Notes: generated by a model not told the origin, from the letters alone. 64,000 bases of DNA from Stenomitos frigidus ULC18 (GCF_003003795.1 NZ_PVWK01000056.1:1-64000); one strand, 5' to 3'. Positions 1 to 8,990 are shown, counted from the first letter of the stretch. Program-made: numbers and translations.

Positions 1-174
1 GATGCGATGGCGAGCGAGGAGCGTGGCTGCAGCCTGCACCGTTTTGGCTTGCCCACTTTTGAGTAGATAAAGCAATTGGAGCCGTTCTTTGTCAGAAGCA
101 GTCTTTGCGTGTCTGAGTCGTTGCTTCAGATCGGCTTCGGTTTCGGTGATATCGAGCTTGTAAACGCCTGCCAT
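1..174 (-). CDS. IS630-type transposase, N-terminal part (runs off window)
   Basis: Reading leftwards from an ATG at 174, 58 codons stay open to the window edge. They begin MAGVYKLDIT and contain SDKERLQLLYLLKSG and an Ala-rich helix, the helix-turn-helix start typical of cyanobacterial IS630-family transposases. The catalytic DDE domain lies outside the window. The sequence from about 175 to 241 is the 5' leader and element end: read leftwards it starts TAATACCAATTCC. The element appears to have entered at a TA inside another transposase fragment (218-385). Confidence 0.75.
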   Translation of the reverse strand, partial: MAGVYKLDITETEADLKQRLRHAKTASDKERLQLLYLLKSGQAKTVQAAATLLARHRI

Positions 175-217
175 GTCTATTGATTGAACCCAATAGCTAC
201 TTTATATCATCTGTAGC

Positions 218-385
218 TTAATCTTGAGGAATTGGTATTACTTGGGTGTGTTGAGGTAAAGGATGACCTTGAGCTTCAAGGAACAGCCCGAATAGGGCAT
301 TGAGGCTGGCTTTTTGGTACACACTAGGCATCAGACAAAGCAGGCTATACACTAGCCCTTGGGCGTGCTGAACGATGGTTTCCAT
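218..385 (-). pseudogene. Transposase N-terminal fragment interrupted by an IS630-type element
   Basis: Reading leftwards from 385, METIVQHAQG leads into GLVYSLLCLMPSVYQ, then KASLNALFGLF and EAQGHPLPQHTQ. This is the start of a DDE transposase family common in cyanobacteria. After the last Gln the sequence changes to the IS630-type element end and stops after seven foreign codons (TAA at 218-220). Only about 49 native residues remain, so the gene is dead. The family name is from memory of the motif and is less sure than the fact of truncation. Confidence 0.62.
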
Positions 386-893
386 AACCGTCAACTTAAA
401 TCATTTCTACGCCCTTTCTTTCAGATTTTCGTTCTCTTGGCAACCCCTTACTGAAACTGGTGCAAGATCTGAGCTAACCTTGAGGAATTAGTATTAATCC
501 AGTCTCACTTGGGAGCGGGGATTAAATAAAATCGACAAATTGTCTGCGGGTTAGGCGCGCAGCCATTCGCCCCTATGGGGAATGCGGCAGTAATTAAATT
601 CTTGTTCTTGAGGAATGCAATGCCTTCACTAGACTTATAACGGCGTTGTTAAATCCCTGCTTTAGCAGTCGTACTGGCAAGCCTGCGCCCAAGACGCTTC
701 AAGCCTCTGGTTAGACCCATTCACGCAGCAACAATCGTTTTGCAACCGCCGACATGAGAAAACAGCTAATTACAGCCTCTGTGCCAAGACACTTGGTACC
801 GTGATGCCACTTATTTCGTGGGCCACGATCGCGCCAAGCCCTGCCGCCAATGCCTTTCTTGGAGCACTTCTTCAGGTTATTGCAGCGGCGATC
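386..893. other. Gene-free spacer with mobile-element ends
   Basis: No convincing gene in 508 bases. At about 474-497 there is a second copy of the IS630-type end (read leftwards TAATACTAATTCCTCAAGG). At 530-620 lies degenerate repeat text (ATTAAATAAAATCGAC at one side, TTAAATTCTTGTTC at the other) resembling the repeat at 60.8-61.0 kb. The rest looks like decayed intergenic DNA. Confidence 0.5.
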
Positions 894-1907
894 CTAAGCA
901 TCTTGCAGAGCAAACGATTTTGCTTTCTTTGGCTTCAAGTAAACTTGTTGACTGGGCTGCAGTTGTAGCTGATCAAATTGCTCGCGTGTGAGAAAGACAC
1001 TCACTGTTTGTCCATCTTCAAGCGTTAATTCTGCCTGGATTTCCCAACCCAGATGGACTAACCGATCGAGTGTGGCAGGTGCACTGGCAGCATCAGGCGA
1101 TGTTTCGATGATGATATCGTGGGGGCGCAAAAAGGCTTCTGCATGAGTTGGATCAAACCCATTGCGTTGAAAAATTTGGGAATGGCTGGGTAATACGTTA
1201 ACGGGACCAATAAAGCTCATGACAAAAGGAGTCGCAGGATGATCGTAGATTTCAGCTGGACTACCAATCTGTTCTACCTTGCCGTGGTTCATCACCACTA
1301 GCTCATCAGACACTTCCATCGCTTCTTCTTGGTCGTGAGTAACAAAGACCGTCGTGACGTTTACTTTGTCGTGTAGATGGCGCAACCAACTGCGTAAATC
1401 TTTGCGAACTTTGGCATCCAAGGCACCGAAGGGTTCATCGAGCAGTAAGACACCAGGTTCGATCGCCAACGCTCTGGCAAGCGCCACACGCTGGCGTTGC
1501 CCACCCGAAAGCTGAGAGGGGTAGCGATCGCCCATTCCCTGTAGCTGCACTAAGTCGATCAGTTCGTTGACGCGATCAGAAATGCGGGGTTTCTTCCATT
1601 TGGCAATTTCCAGGCCAAACCCAATATTTTGGCGAATCGTCAAGTGCTTAAACAGGGCATAATGCTGAAAGACGAAACCGACCTGGCGATCTTGCACGCT
1701 GGCATTAGTGGCATCTTTGCCCGTCAGCAAAATTCTGCCGCTGTCAGGCTTTTCTAAGCCAGCAATCAACCGTAGCAACGTAGATTTTCCGGAACCAGAC
1801 GGCCCCAATAGGGCAACTAACGAGCCTGATTTGATTTCAACGCTAACGTGTTCAACCGCCTTAAAGCTGCCGAACTGTTTTGATACGTTGTCAACGGTGA
1901 TCCCCAC
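894..1907 (-). CDS. cysA: Sulfate/thiosulfate ABC transporter ATP-binding protein CysA
   Basis: This 337-residue ATPase would power sulfate/thiosulfate import at the inner face of the plasma membrane. Walker [10 protein letters not shown] is at about 35-43, signature LSGGQ at 133-137, Walker B VLLLDEP at about 153-159, and the switch His in [13 protein letters not shown] near 191. A C-terminal TOBE-like part (from about 230) fits the CysA/PotA group. The start is GTG at 1907, nine bases after AGGAG. The permease genes cysT/cysW and a binding protein are not alongside, so it is an orphan here. A related ABC ATPase of the same group (for example molybdate) is a less likely alternative. Confidence 0.9.
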   Translation of the reverse strand: MGITVDNVSKQFGSFKAVEHVSVEIKSGSLVALLGPSGSGKSTLLRLIAGLEKPDSGRILLTGKDATNASVQDRQVGFVFQHYALFKHLTIRQNIGFGLEIAKWKKPRISDRVNELIDLVQLQGMGDRYPSQLSGGQRQRVALARALAIEPGVLLLDEPFGALDAKVRKDLRSWLRHLHDKVNVTTVFVTHDQEEAMEVSDELVVMNHGKVEQIGSPAEIYDHPATPFVMSFIGPVNVLPSHSQIFQRNGFDPTHAEAFLRPHDIIIETSPDAASAPATLDRLVHLGWEIQAELTLEDGQTVSVFLTREQFDQLQLQPSQQVYLKPKKAKSFALQDA

Positions 1908-2171
1908 AGTGTGAAACTCCTAGTTGCTACGGGATGAATCTAGCCAAAAACACGGCTTTTTGATTGACTTACTGTAGTTCTACCACAATCTGTGACCACT
2001 TAACTGGGAAAGACGATTTTTTCTAAAGTGCCGAATTTAATCGCTGGGCTTCAAAGGTGTAGATCTATGAGTGCCATCGATAACATTCAGCAAAGGTCGC
2101 TTTAGGTGGCGCTCAGTCGTCAGTGAGCAGCGATGGACTCATCGCTAATTGTGGTTTTCTTCAGCGAGCAA

Positions 2172-3305
2172 TCAGGAAGGGAGGCTAGAGGCGGTTTCTG
2201 GGATGGGCTGCTGAAGCTGTGGGCTGTCGATCGCATGGGATGCAGCAGAGTCTTCGTCGATCGCAGGTTCATCAGCAGGACGGTTGAGGTCTTCGATGAG
2301 ATCCTGAATAAACCCTGCAATGGGCACGGCGGTGAGCAGTCCCGGTAAGCCAGCAATTTTGGTGCCGATTAAGAGAGAAATAATGACCCAAATGGGTCTG
2401 AGTCCAGTGAAGCTGCCTAAGACGCGAGGGGCAACCCCTTGATCGATCAGCTGATCAATCACAGCGGCAACCACTAGCGTTTTGACCCCCAACCCCAGAT
2501 CTTGGGCAGCCACCAGTAGGCTAATCAGCCCAAAACTAAGGATATCGCCGAACGGAATTAAAGTCATGACCCCGACAAGAAGACCAAGGAGTAAGCTGTA
2601 GGGCACCTTGAGTAAAAAGAACGCTAGCGTCAGAGTACTACCCATAATCAGCCCCATTGTCGCTTGGCCGATGAAATAGCGATTGAAGTTGCCTTCAAGC
2701 TGTTGACCTACGCGATCGCGATAGTTGACCGGCACCCACTGAAACACGCCATCCCACACGCGCCTGCCATCCAACAGCAAGTAGAGGGTTAGCACGATCA
2801 CCAGCACTCCTTCTGAAAGGCTTCCGATCGCGTCTAGCGTTAGCGTTAGCGTTTGGTCGGCAAGCGCCTGCACTTCACCCGGGAGGCGATCGGACAGTTG
2901 CCTGATCAAGCGGCTCAAGTTAATTGGTAGCCGACGACTCAACGCCCACTCTTGTAGCAACTCAAGCTTTTGGCTCACTGTATTGACCCAATCGGGCAGC
3001 AGCGTGACAATCTCGGTCAACTGCGTCACCACTGTTGGAAATAGCGTTACCCCTAACGTCACCAGCACAATCAAGCTGATCACCAGCACAATCAAGACGG
3101 CATAGTTACGTTTGATGCCACTCTGATACAAAAACTGCACCGGGTAGTTAAGCACATAAGCTAAGACCGCAGAGAGCACAAAGACCGTAAAGAGCGGCTC
3201 GAAGTACTCCACGAGTTGAAGTAAAACCCAGCCATTGAGAACCAGTAGCGGCAGAGCCAACCGATTCTTGAGCCATCGATTCCAGGTATCAGGCAGTGCA
3301 GGCAT
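2172..3305 (-). CDS. AI-2E family transporter (PerM-type membrane protein)
   Basis: A 377-residue integral membrane protein with about eight hydrophobic segments in the AI-2E exporter/UPF0118 arrangement: two N-terminal helices, a soluble stretch at about 100-165, then a dense C-terminal membrane block. GLLVGVMTLIPFGDILS and the run ending LPGLLTAVPIAGF are family-typical. The C-terminal 40 residues are acidic and Pro/Ser-rich. Members export diverse small molecules or Na+, so the substrate cannot be named. It shares strand with cysA but a 260-bp gap separates them. Confidence 0.88.
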   Translation of the reverse strand: MPALPDTWNRWLKNRLALPLLVLNGWVLLQLVEYFEPLFTVFVLSAVLAYVLNYPVQFLYQSGIKRNYAVLIVLVISLIVLVTLGVTLFPTVVTQLTEIVTLLPDWVNTVSQKLELLQEWALSRRLPINLSRLIRQLSDRLPGEVQALADQTLTLTLDAIGSLSEGVLVIVLTLYLLLDGRRVWDGVFQWVPVNYRDRVGQQLEGNFNRYFIGQATMGLIMGSTLTLAFFLLKVPYSLLLGLLVGVMTLIPFGDILSFGLISLLVAAQDLGLGVKTLVVAAVIDQLIDQGVAPRVLGSFTGLRPIWVIISLLIGTKIAGLPGLLTAVPIAGFIQDLIEDLNRPADEPAIDEDSAASHAIDSPQLQQPIPETASSLPS

Positions 3306-3529
3306 AGGAGGGGAGAGAAGTGAGGGGAGAGGAGTGAGGGCTAGAACTTACGCACTTGACCCTGGAAGCTTAATCCCCTCGGCTCCCTTAAAAAGAGGAA
3401 ACTTTTCAAGTCCCTTTTTAGGGGGGTGAGGGGATCTCTCAGGCGTCAGTTTTAAGGAAGTGTGTTTGATGATTATCGTTGCTTTTTCTACCCTAAACGC
3501 TAGACCCGACATTCTGCACGCTCCTTTAG

Positions 3530-4384
3530 TTACGTTCGCTCCGATCGCGGATCAAGACCATCGCGCAACCCGTCGCCTAAAAGGTTAAAGGCTAGCACCA
3601 TCAGCGTGATCAACAAGCCAGGAAAGAGCGTTGTCCAGGGCGACGAAAGTGCATAGCCACCTTTGAAGGCATCAGCCAGCATTGCACCCAGTTCGGGTCT
3701 GGGTGGTTGTGCACCCAGACCGAGAAAGCCAAGTCCTGCCGCTTCTAGTGTTGCAGTGCCGATCGAAAGTGTTGCCTGTACGACGATTTGAGCCAAACTG
3801 GCTGGCAGAATATGATCCCGAATGATGCGGCTGGACGTTGCTCCTAGCGCTTGTGCCGCTTGCACAAATTCTTGCTCTCGTAACGAAAGCACTATGGCAC
3901 GTGTCAACCGGGTGAAGATCGGAATTTGCACCACTCCAACGGCTACCATGACGCTTTGCAAGTTGGGACGAGCCACCGTGACGATCGCGATCGCCAGCAA
4001 AATCGACGGGAATGACAACAAAATGTCGGTCAGCCAGCCGATAATGACTTCAAGCCAGCCGCGAAAATATCCAGACAGTAACCCCAGTACTAGACCGATT
4101 GTCAGTCCCAGCGCCACTGAGATCACGCTAATCAGCAATGAGGTTCGAATGCCATACCAAACTAGCGTCAGCACATCGCGCCCTAATGAATCGGTGCCGA
4201 ACCAATGCTTGCCCGTCGGTGGCAAAAGCCGTGCCAGATAATCGCGATCGGTGGTTGCATTGTACGGATGCAGCACTGGCGCTAACAGCGCTAAGACAAT
4301 GAGGGTGATCGTCAAGATCAGTCCGATTCTGCCAGCAGTCGATTGCCAAAAACGCTGAAACGATCGCGGCGCTAAAGGATTCAT
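3530..4384 (-). CDS. OppC/DppC-type ABC transporter permease
   Basis: This is an inner-membrane permease of the dipeptide/oligopeptide/nickel ABC class. It has a first membrane segment (GLILTITLIVLALLAPVL), the OppC_N-type PTGKHWFGTDSLGRDV motif, and the EAA loop ALGATSSRIIRDHILPAS that docks the ATPase. The open frame extends upstream to 4531. The ATG at 4384 (MNPLAPRSF) is preferred because the extra 49 residues look like translated spacer text and family homology begins here. Its usual partner, OppB-type, is at 6497-7507 on the same strand, but about 2 kb of opposite-strand genes lie between. No binding protein or ATPase is nearby, so the substrate is unknown. Confidence 0.85.
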   Translation of the reverse strand: MNPLAPRSFQRFWQSTAGRIGLILTITLIVLALLAPVLHPYNATTDRDYLARLLPPTGKHWFGTDSLGRDVLTLVWYGIRTSLLISVISVALGLTIGLVLGLLSGYFRGWLEVIIGWLTDILLSFPSILLAIAIVTVARPNLQSVMVAVGVVQIPIFTRLTRAIVLSLREQEFVQAAQALGATSSRIIRDHILPASLAQIVVQATLSIGTATLEAAGLGFLGLGAQPPRPELGAMLADAFKGGYALSSPWTTLFPGLLITLMVLAFNLLGDGLRDGLDPRSERT

Positions 4385-4582
4385 AAACGGGAGATGAGAT
4401 GGCAGAGTGGGCAGTGCGTGGGGTACGAAGGTGTGTAAAGCATGAGGCATGGCGTCGCTAAAGGCAATGCCGTCATGCCTTACTGAACGATTTGTTTTTG
4501 GTATTCTTTGGCTAGTGTATCGAGCCTGCATGATTAAAAGTGTCGTTGCTGACGTCCCCTAGAACTATCGCGTAGCGCTGCT

Positions 4583-6022
4583 ATGAAACTGATTCGCTGG
4601 CTTCTCCTCTTTGTCCTAGTCTTGGGCTGCACAATGGCCGCCTCAGCCCTAACGACCCTTGTGCAAGAAATGACCGTTGTGCAAGGAACAACCATTGCGC
4701 AAGGAACGCCCCTGCAAGTAAGCCCCGATCGGCCAACCCCGGAGGTTCCCGTTGCAAAACCACTATCTGTCCTGAAGCTTGATCTAAAGAAGCTCCAGGA
4801 GACGCTCGATCGCAACGATATTGCAGGCGCGATTCAGGATGTGGAAGTGAGTTGGAAGCAGCAGTATGAGAACTACTACCAGGGCAAGTTCACCACTCGC
4901 TTACTCAGTGCCGATCAAATTGGCTACAGCTTAAACCGGGTGGCTCAGTTAACGGGTAAAAAGGCCGCTTTGATCTATGTCATTCCTACCCCTGAGCATC
5001 TGGAACTCTTGCTAGTGCCCCCGGACGGCCAGCTTAGCCATCGACGCGTTACAGCCGCAACGCGCACGCGTCTCACTGAAACAGTGAAAGCCTTCCGCTC
5101 AGGCGTAGTGAACGCTGGCTCTCAACCATCAGACTATTTACCAGCGGCACAACAGCTTTATCAGTGGATCATTTCCCCTCTGGAAGCCACACTGAAAGCA
5201 CAGCAGATTGACACCTTAATCTTCTGTTTGGGCGGTGGGCTACGCGGTGTACCGATCGCCGCTTTTCACGATGGGCAGCACTTTCTAATTGAGCGATACA
5301 GCTTCGCCACGATTCCTGCCTTTAGTCTGCTCGATCAGCACCCTTCTCGTCTCGCTGGCACGAAAGTACTGGCGATGGGCGCGTCCCAATTTCAAAACGA
5401 ATCGCCTCTGCCAGCCGTCCCAGTTGAGCTAACGACAATTAGTCAGCTCTGGCAGGGAGAGTCCTGGCTGAATCAAGACTTTACACTGGCAAAGCTGAAG
5501 GATCGGCGATCGGCCTCTTCGTTCGGCCTGATCCACCTGGCCACCCACGCCATCCTTGCGCCTGGAACTGCCGAAGCCTCCTATATTCAGTTTTGGGATC
5601 AACCAATACGGTTGAACCGTTTACGCGACCTGGGTTTAAATTTTCCAGTGGTGCAACTGCTAGTCTTAAGTGCCTGTCAAACCGCCCTGGGTGATCCAAA
5701 TGCCGAACTGGGTTTTGCAGGCTTAGCCGTGCAATCGGGTGCAAAGGCTGCACTAGCCAGTTTATGGTCTGTCAGTGATGCCGGGACGCTTGTGCTGATG
5801 GTCAACTTTTATCAACGCTTAAAAGCGGCACCCATCAAAGCAGAAGCACTGCGGCAGACTCAATTGGCTATGCTGCGCGGGCAAACTCGTCTGCAAAAGA
5901 GTGCTGCCAAGGGAGGGATCGCTCAACGCGCTGTAGCCTCAGAGCTGCTTGCCGCCGCGAATGCAGATTTATCCCATCCCTACTATTGGGCTTCGTTTAC
6001 CATCATTGGCAATCCCTGGTAG
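4583..6022 (+). CDS. Secreted CHAT-domain protein (clan CD peptidase fold)
   Basis: A 479-residue protein with an N-terminal signal peptide (MKLIRWLLLFVLVLGCTMAASA), so it probably acts outside the plasma membrane. Residues about 60-200 are a helical lead-in. A CHAT domain fills about 205-479. The catalytic pair is visible: His322 in HLATHA and Cys365 in LSACQTALG. GFAGLAVQSGAKAALASLW is the family's C-terminal core. CHAT proteins are caspase-like proteases often seen in cyanobacteria, usually behind TPR repeats, which are absent here. The gene sits in reverse orientation between two permease genes. The substrate is unknown. Confidence 0.88.
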   Translation: MKLIRWLLLFVLVLGCTMAASALTTLVQEMTVVQGTTIAQGTPLQVSPDRPTPEVPVAKPLSVLKLDLKKLQETLDRNDIAGAIQDVEVSWKQQYENYYQGKFTTRLLSADQIGYSLNRVAQLTGKKAALIYVIPTPEHLELLLVPPDGQLSHRRVTAATRTRLTETVKAFRSGVVNAGSQPSDYLPAAQQLYQWIISPLEATLKAQQIDTLIFCLGGGLRGVPIAAFHDGQHFLIERYSFATIPAFSLLDQHPSRLAGTKVLAMGASQFQNESPLPAVPVELTTISQLWQGESWLNQDFTLAKLKDRRSASSFGLIHLATHAILAPGTAEASYIQFWDQPIRLNRLRDLGLNFPVVQLLVLSACQTALGDPNAELGFAGLAVQSGAKAALASLWSVSDAGTLVLMVNFYQRLKAAPIKAEALRQTQLAMLRGQTRLQKSAAKGGIAQRAVASELLAAANADLSHPYYWASFTIIGNPW

Positions 6023-6073
6023 GGATACCACCGTTGTCGTCAGCAGACGTTGAGCGTTGAGGAGAGAGCACAA

Positions 6074-6169
6074 ATGAATGTGGTCAAAGGTTTTTTGGGC
6101 ACCGGGCTGCTAGCGATCGACCTCTACACAGGCTCTGCCAAGTTTTCCTTAGGGCTTGTTAAAAAATAA
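6074..6169 (+). CDS. Possible 31-residue small protein
   Basis: A short frame begins ATGAATGTGGTC, preceded at about ten bases by GAGGAGAG, a good ribosome-binding site. It encodes MNVVKGFLGTGLLAIDLYTG and ends in LVKK. It lies 51 bp after the CHAT gene on the same strand and could be its co-transcribed partner. No family is recognised. The single weak hydrophobic stretch is not a clear membrane segment. Confidence 0.35.
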   Translation: MNVVKGFLGTGLLAIDLYTGSAKFSLGLVKK

Positions 6170-6193
6170 CTGCATACTTTTGGATTAGCGATC

Positions 6194-6253
6194 AGCGTTC
6201 AGCCGTCAGCGGTCAGCTTTTCTTCAATAGCTGACCGCTGACGGCTGAACGCT
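6194..6253. repeat. Perfect 25-bp inverted repeat
   Basis: The left arm 6194-6218 (starts AGCGTTCAGCC) is exactly complementary to 6229-6253, with a 10-base loop. The text belongs to the dispersed TCAGC/GTCAGC cyanobacterial repeat family, also seen near 28150 and 49840. It could act as a transcript hairpin between the CHAT gene and the next small gene. No T-run follows, so it is not a classical terminator. Confidence 0.8.
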
Positions 6254-6260
6254 ACAGTCC

Positions 6261-6479
6261 ATGACGTTATTTCTTTACAGCCACTTAGGGAGCGTGCCAC
6301 TCTTAGCCTTACTCTTCACTGCCGCCTATATTCAGGGCAAGTGGTCTTTGTGGAGCGACCTGTTTCGGCAGCAGAGTCGCAAACTGTACCCGTCTCTGCT
6401 AATCACCTATTTGATGCAAATGGTTGTCGTGGGAATCTTCTCTTTGTTGAGTAGCGGCGTAGCTCGCTTGTTCGGCTGA
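6261..6479 (+). CDS. Small membrane protein, unknown function
   Basis: 72 residues with two hydrophobic segments, about 8-24 (VPLLALLFTAAYIQG) and about 46-66 (LLITYLMQMVVVGIFSLLSSG), separated by a basic/aromatic loop. It starts eight bases after a 25-bp inverted repeat and has no clear ribosome-binding site. It ends 18 bp before the convergent permease gene. No family recognised; coding status rests on length and clean membrane topology. Confidence 0.5.
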   Translation: MTLFLYSHLGSVPLLALLFTAAYIQGKWSLWSDLFRQQSRKLYPSLLITYLMQMVVVGIFSLLSSGVARLFG

Positions 6480-6496
6480 TGACAGTCACATTCCCC

Positions 6497-7507
6497 TTAC
6501 TTAAAACGAATTCTGGGATCAAAAAAGGCGTAGGACAGATCCACCAGTAAGTTGATGAGGACAAAGGCGATCGCGACAATGATGACTCCTCCCTGCACTA
6601 CAGGGTAGTCTCGTGCCAGAATGCCGTCATAAATCCAGGAGCCAATCCCCGACCAGGAGAAAATCGTCTCGGTAAGAATGGCCCCACCCAACAGCGTGCC
6701 GAACTGTAGGCCAGCGATCGTCGTCATCGGTAAGAGGGCATTCTTCAATGCGTGCCGCAAAATCACCCAACGTTCCGGTAACCCTTTGGCGCGGGCAGTG
6801 CGAATATAGTCTTGCGAGAGGGTTTCTAGCATGGCGCTGCGAGTAATGCGAGCCAGAATTGCCAGCGGAATGGTGCCGAGCGCGATCGCGGGTAGAAGCA
6901 GATGAGCCAACACGTCTTTGAGAGCCGCGCCATCGAGTTTGAGTCCGGCATCCAGCACATAGAAGCCTGTAATGGGTTTGAAGTTAAACCCGAGGTCAAC
7001 ACTAATCCGTCCGCCCGGTGGTAGCCAGTGCAGATTGATCGCAAACAGATAAATCAACAGCAAGCCCAGCCAATACACAGGCAGCGAAACACCGATCAAA
7101 GAACCTATCATGGTCAGATTGTCTAACCACCGATTTTTACGGACAGCAGCAAGAATCCCGGCAGGCACTCCCAGCAGCAGGGCGATGAACATGGCAGCGA
7201 TCGATAGCTCTAAGGTGGCAGGAAAGCGAGTCCGAATTTCGTCCGCCACGGGAATACCGCTGATGATGCTAATCCCTAGCTTGAAGTGAATGAGGTTATT
7301 GAGAAAGATGAGGTATTGCGTCACCAGCGGTCGGTTTAACCCCAGTTGCTCTCTCAAAGCGGCAATTTGTTCAGGCGTTCCCCGTTCTCCTAACAGCGTC
7401 ACGGCAGGGTCACCAGGGATAAAGTGCAAAAAGCTAAAGACCAGTAGGGTGATACCCAGCAAAACAGGCAAGAGACTGAGCAATCGTTTGACGATGTAAA
7501 ACCACAC
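6497..7507 (-). CDS. OppB/DppB-type ABC transporter permease
   Basis: A 336-residue inner-membrane permease of the OppB/DppB/GsiC class. The N-terminus MWFYIVKRLLSLLPVLLGITLLVF, the segment FIPGDPAVTLLGERGTPEQI and the EAA loop RTARAKGLPERWVILRHALKNA are diagnostic. It should pair with the OppC-type permease at 3530-4384. In most genomes these two genes are adjacent; here a CHAT gene and two small genes on the other strand separate them. Substrate-binding and ATPase subunits are not in the neighbourhood. Confidence 0.92.
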   Translation of the reverse strand: MWFYIVKRLLSLLPVLLGITLLVFSFLHFIPGDPAVTLLGERGTPEQIAALREQLGLNRPLVTQYLIFLNNLIHFKLGISIISGIPVADEIRTRFPATLELSIAAMFIALLLGVPAGILAAVRKNRWLDNLTMIGSLIGVSLPVYWLGLLLIYLFAINLHWLPPGGRISVDLGFNFKPITGFYVLDAGLKLDGAALKDVLAHLLLPAIALGTIPLAILARITRSAMLETLSQDYIRTARAKGLPERWVILRHALKNALLPMTTIAGLQFGTLLGGAILTETIFSWSGIGSWIYDGILARDYPVVQGGVIIVAIAFVLINLLVDLSYAFFDPRIRFK

Positions 7508-7716
7508 AGGCGGTAACCAAAGAGCGGGTTAAATCAGCAATGATGATTACTCTCTAATGTTTGCGGCTTAATTTCAAGGAGCAACGGTTGATTCAATGGC
7601 TGCGATGGCGACTCCCGCATCTCAAGCCTTAAGGATCGTGGATTAATTAATAGACTTGTTGCTTAATAAAAGGTCGTAGAAGTGGTGCACAGACTGTCTT
7701 TCCCTTCCCTCTGCCG

Positions 7717-7966
7717 TTAAGCAGCTTCCAAATAGAAGTTCCATAACCCTGCGGCGGTCAGCATGAGATGATCATCAAAATCAGGCACACGATGCCGATA
7801 AATTGCCGATACTGCACCATCACGCTTCATCCCAGCATGGGCTGTTCGCAGGCCACCCGCTGAGCACTGAAGGCTTTGTTCTGCTGCTTTTGCTGTTCAG
7901 TGAGTGCTTTGCCTCTGGGCTTTTTAGGGGGCAAGTGGATGTTGACAAACTCGTTTTGCAAGCCCT
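7717..7966 (-). pseudogene. Transposase 3' remnant with frameshift
   Basis: Reading leftwards, GLQNEFVNIHLPPKKPRG and a Gln/Lys-rich stretch reach RVACEQ. After a frame change the sequence continues HAGMKRDGAVSAIYRHR, VPDFDDHLMLTAAGLW and NFYLEAA, stopping at 7717-7719. This is the conserved C-terminus of an IS5-like DDE transposase frequent in cyanobacteria. Only the last third survives, with at least one frameshift, and it is joined directly to another broken gene at about 7967. Confidence 0.7.
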
Positions 7967-8203
7967 GGGGTCATACAGACTATCATTCTGATCGAATGTG
8001 CCGTTATGGTTATCATCTCGATAGATTTTCGCCTCAGGAGTATTGTTAGAACTGCCATTGAGACTATGAATTGCTATGTTAAGGTTTGATGAGTTGTCAC
8101 CAGCATCGATCTTGACCTTAAAGACATCTACGAACTGTCCGTTATTGCCGCTCTGGTAGTGGCTAGGATTTGCATTAAGCGTACCAACATCGTAAGTAGA
8201 CAT
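7967..8203 (-). pseudogene. 5' fragment of an unknown Asn/Asp-rich protein
   Basis: ATG at 8203 follows AGGAGAAGAAA, a good ribosome-binding site. About 79 residues read MSTYDVGTLN, then FVDVFKVKIDAGDN, IYRDDNHNGTFDQND. The Asn/Asp-rich text resembles the beta-sandwich PPC-type or calcium-binding secreted proteins of cyanobacteria. At about 7967 the frame runs into a transposase remnant, so the gene lost its 3' part. It lies downstream of one copy of the shared 29-bp promoter element (8360-8388), which suggests it was once part of that regulon. Confidence 0.5.
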
Positions 8204-8359
8204 TTTCTTCTCCTGAATTTAGGTTGAGGTTAATTGGGCGATTATCCGTAGGTAAAATAGGGAGGATTAAGCCCCATTTTGGGCATTAAAACTGTCTTGC
8301 TTATGCAGGCAGTCCATCAACTTATCTAACCAGTGATTGATGGTTGATAATTTTTAGAA

Positions 8360-8388
8360 TAGAGAGCGATCGAGAAAAAGTCGGGAAG
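8360..8388 (-). promoter_or_regulatory. Shared 29-bp promoter element, copy 1
   Basis: Read leftwards it is three 11-bp units starting CTTCCC, TTTCTC and CTCTCT, overlapping the -10-like hexamer TATTCT. It faces the broken gene starting at 8203. The same ungapped arrangement occurs at 10447, 13540, 14392 and 19329. Confidence 0.65.
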
Positions 8389-8531
8389 ATTAATGAGTTC
8401 TATACTTACTGCTTTCATCTCCTCTCAATGCTGCAAGCAGCACTTTTTTTGGGATCTCTAACGCTAAACAGAGATAAAAAAGCGATCGTCCTCAACAACA
8501 GGACGATCGCACAGCACTCAAGCAGCATAAG

Positions 8532-8990
8532 TTATTGAAAATTTGCACCCACGACACAGACCTGATGCTTGTGGGCGATCGCGATCGTGGTTTCTGGGGT
8601 GAGTCGCAGTTCTTGCTCGGCTTGAGCTAACTCCTGCATAAACTGGGCGGCGATCGCGTTAGAAACGCCGACCAAAAATTTCGCTTGGGACGATCGCAAA
8701 GTAAAGGCGTGGGCAGCACCCGCAGGCAAGTTGATGAAATAACCAGGAGTTGCCTGCACAAGCTGATCCTCAATCTGAAGCTCGACTTCTCCCTCCAACA
8801 GGTAAGATACTTCATCCCAGGGATGACGATGCAGCGGCACGGGGCTGTCTCCAGTCATTAAGAATTCAAAGAATCGCCAACCGCGATCGTTGGGATCAAA
8901 TTTGTAGGTGATGATGTTGCCCAAAAACTTCAGCGTTTGACCCTCATCGGGTTTGAAAATGGTTGCGAGCTGTGATGATGTCGATCGCAT
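8532..8990 (-). CDS. Cupin-domain protein
   Basis: 152 residues from the ATG at 8990, which follows GGAGAA at short spacing; the open frame runs further upstream but without sense. A single cupin barrel is visible: the first metal motif GDSPVPLHRHPWDEVSYLLEG (HxH, Glu) and a second containing LPAGAAHAFTL. Cupins of this type bind a metal and act as dioxygenases, isomerases or sensors; the reaction is not evident. It is last in a same-strand run (10304 to 8532) probably driven from the shared element at 10447-10475. Confidence 0.82.
   Translation of the reverse strand: MRSTSSQLATIFKPDEGQTLKFLGNIITYKFDPNDRGWRFFEFLMTGDSPVPLHRHPWDEVSYLLEGEVELQIEDQLVQATPGYFINLPAGAAHAFTLRSSQAKFLVGVSNAIAAQFMQELAQAEQELRLTPETTIAIAHKHQVCVVGANFQ

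Noticed and set aside
802-893. Possible coding remnant reading into the 3' end of cysA
   Set aside because: The hydrophobic-looking frame continues antisense into cysA and has no support beyond composition.
8344-8538. 64-codon plus-strand frame
   Set aside because: It covers shared promoter element copy 1 and low-complexity spacer, has no ribosome-binding site, and the product shows no family features.
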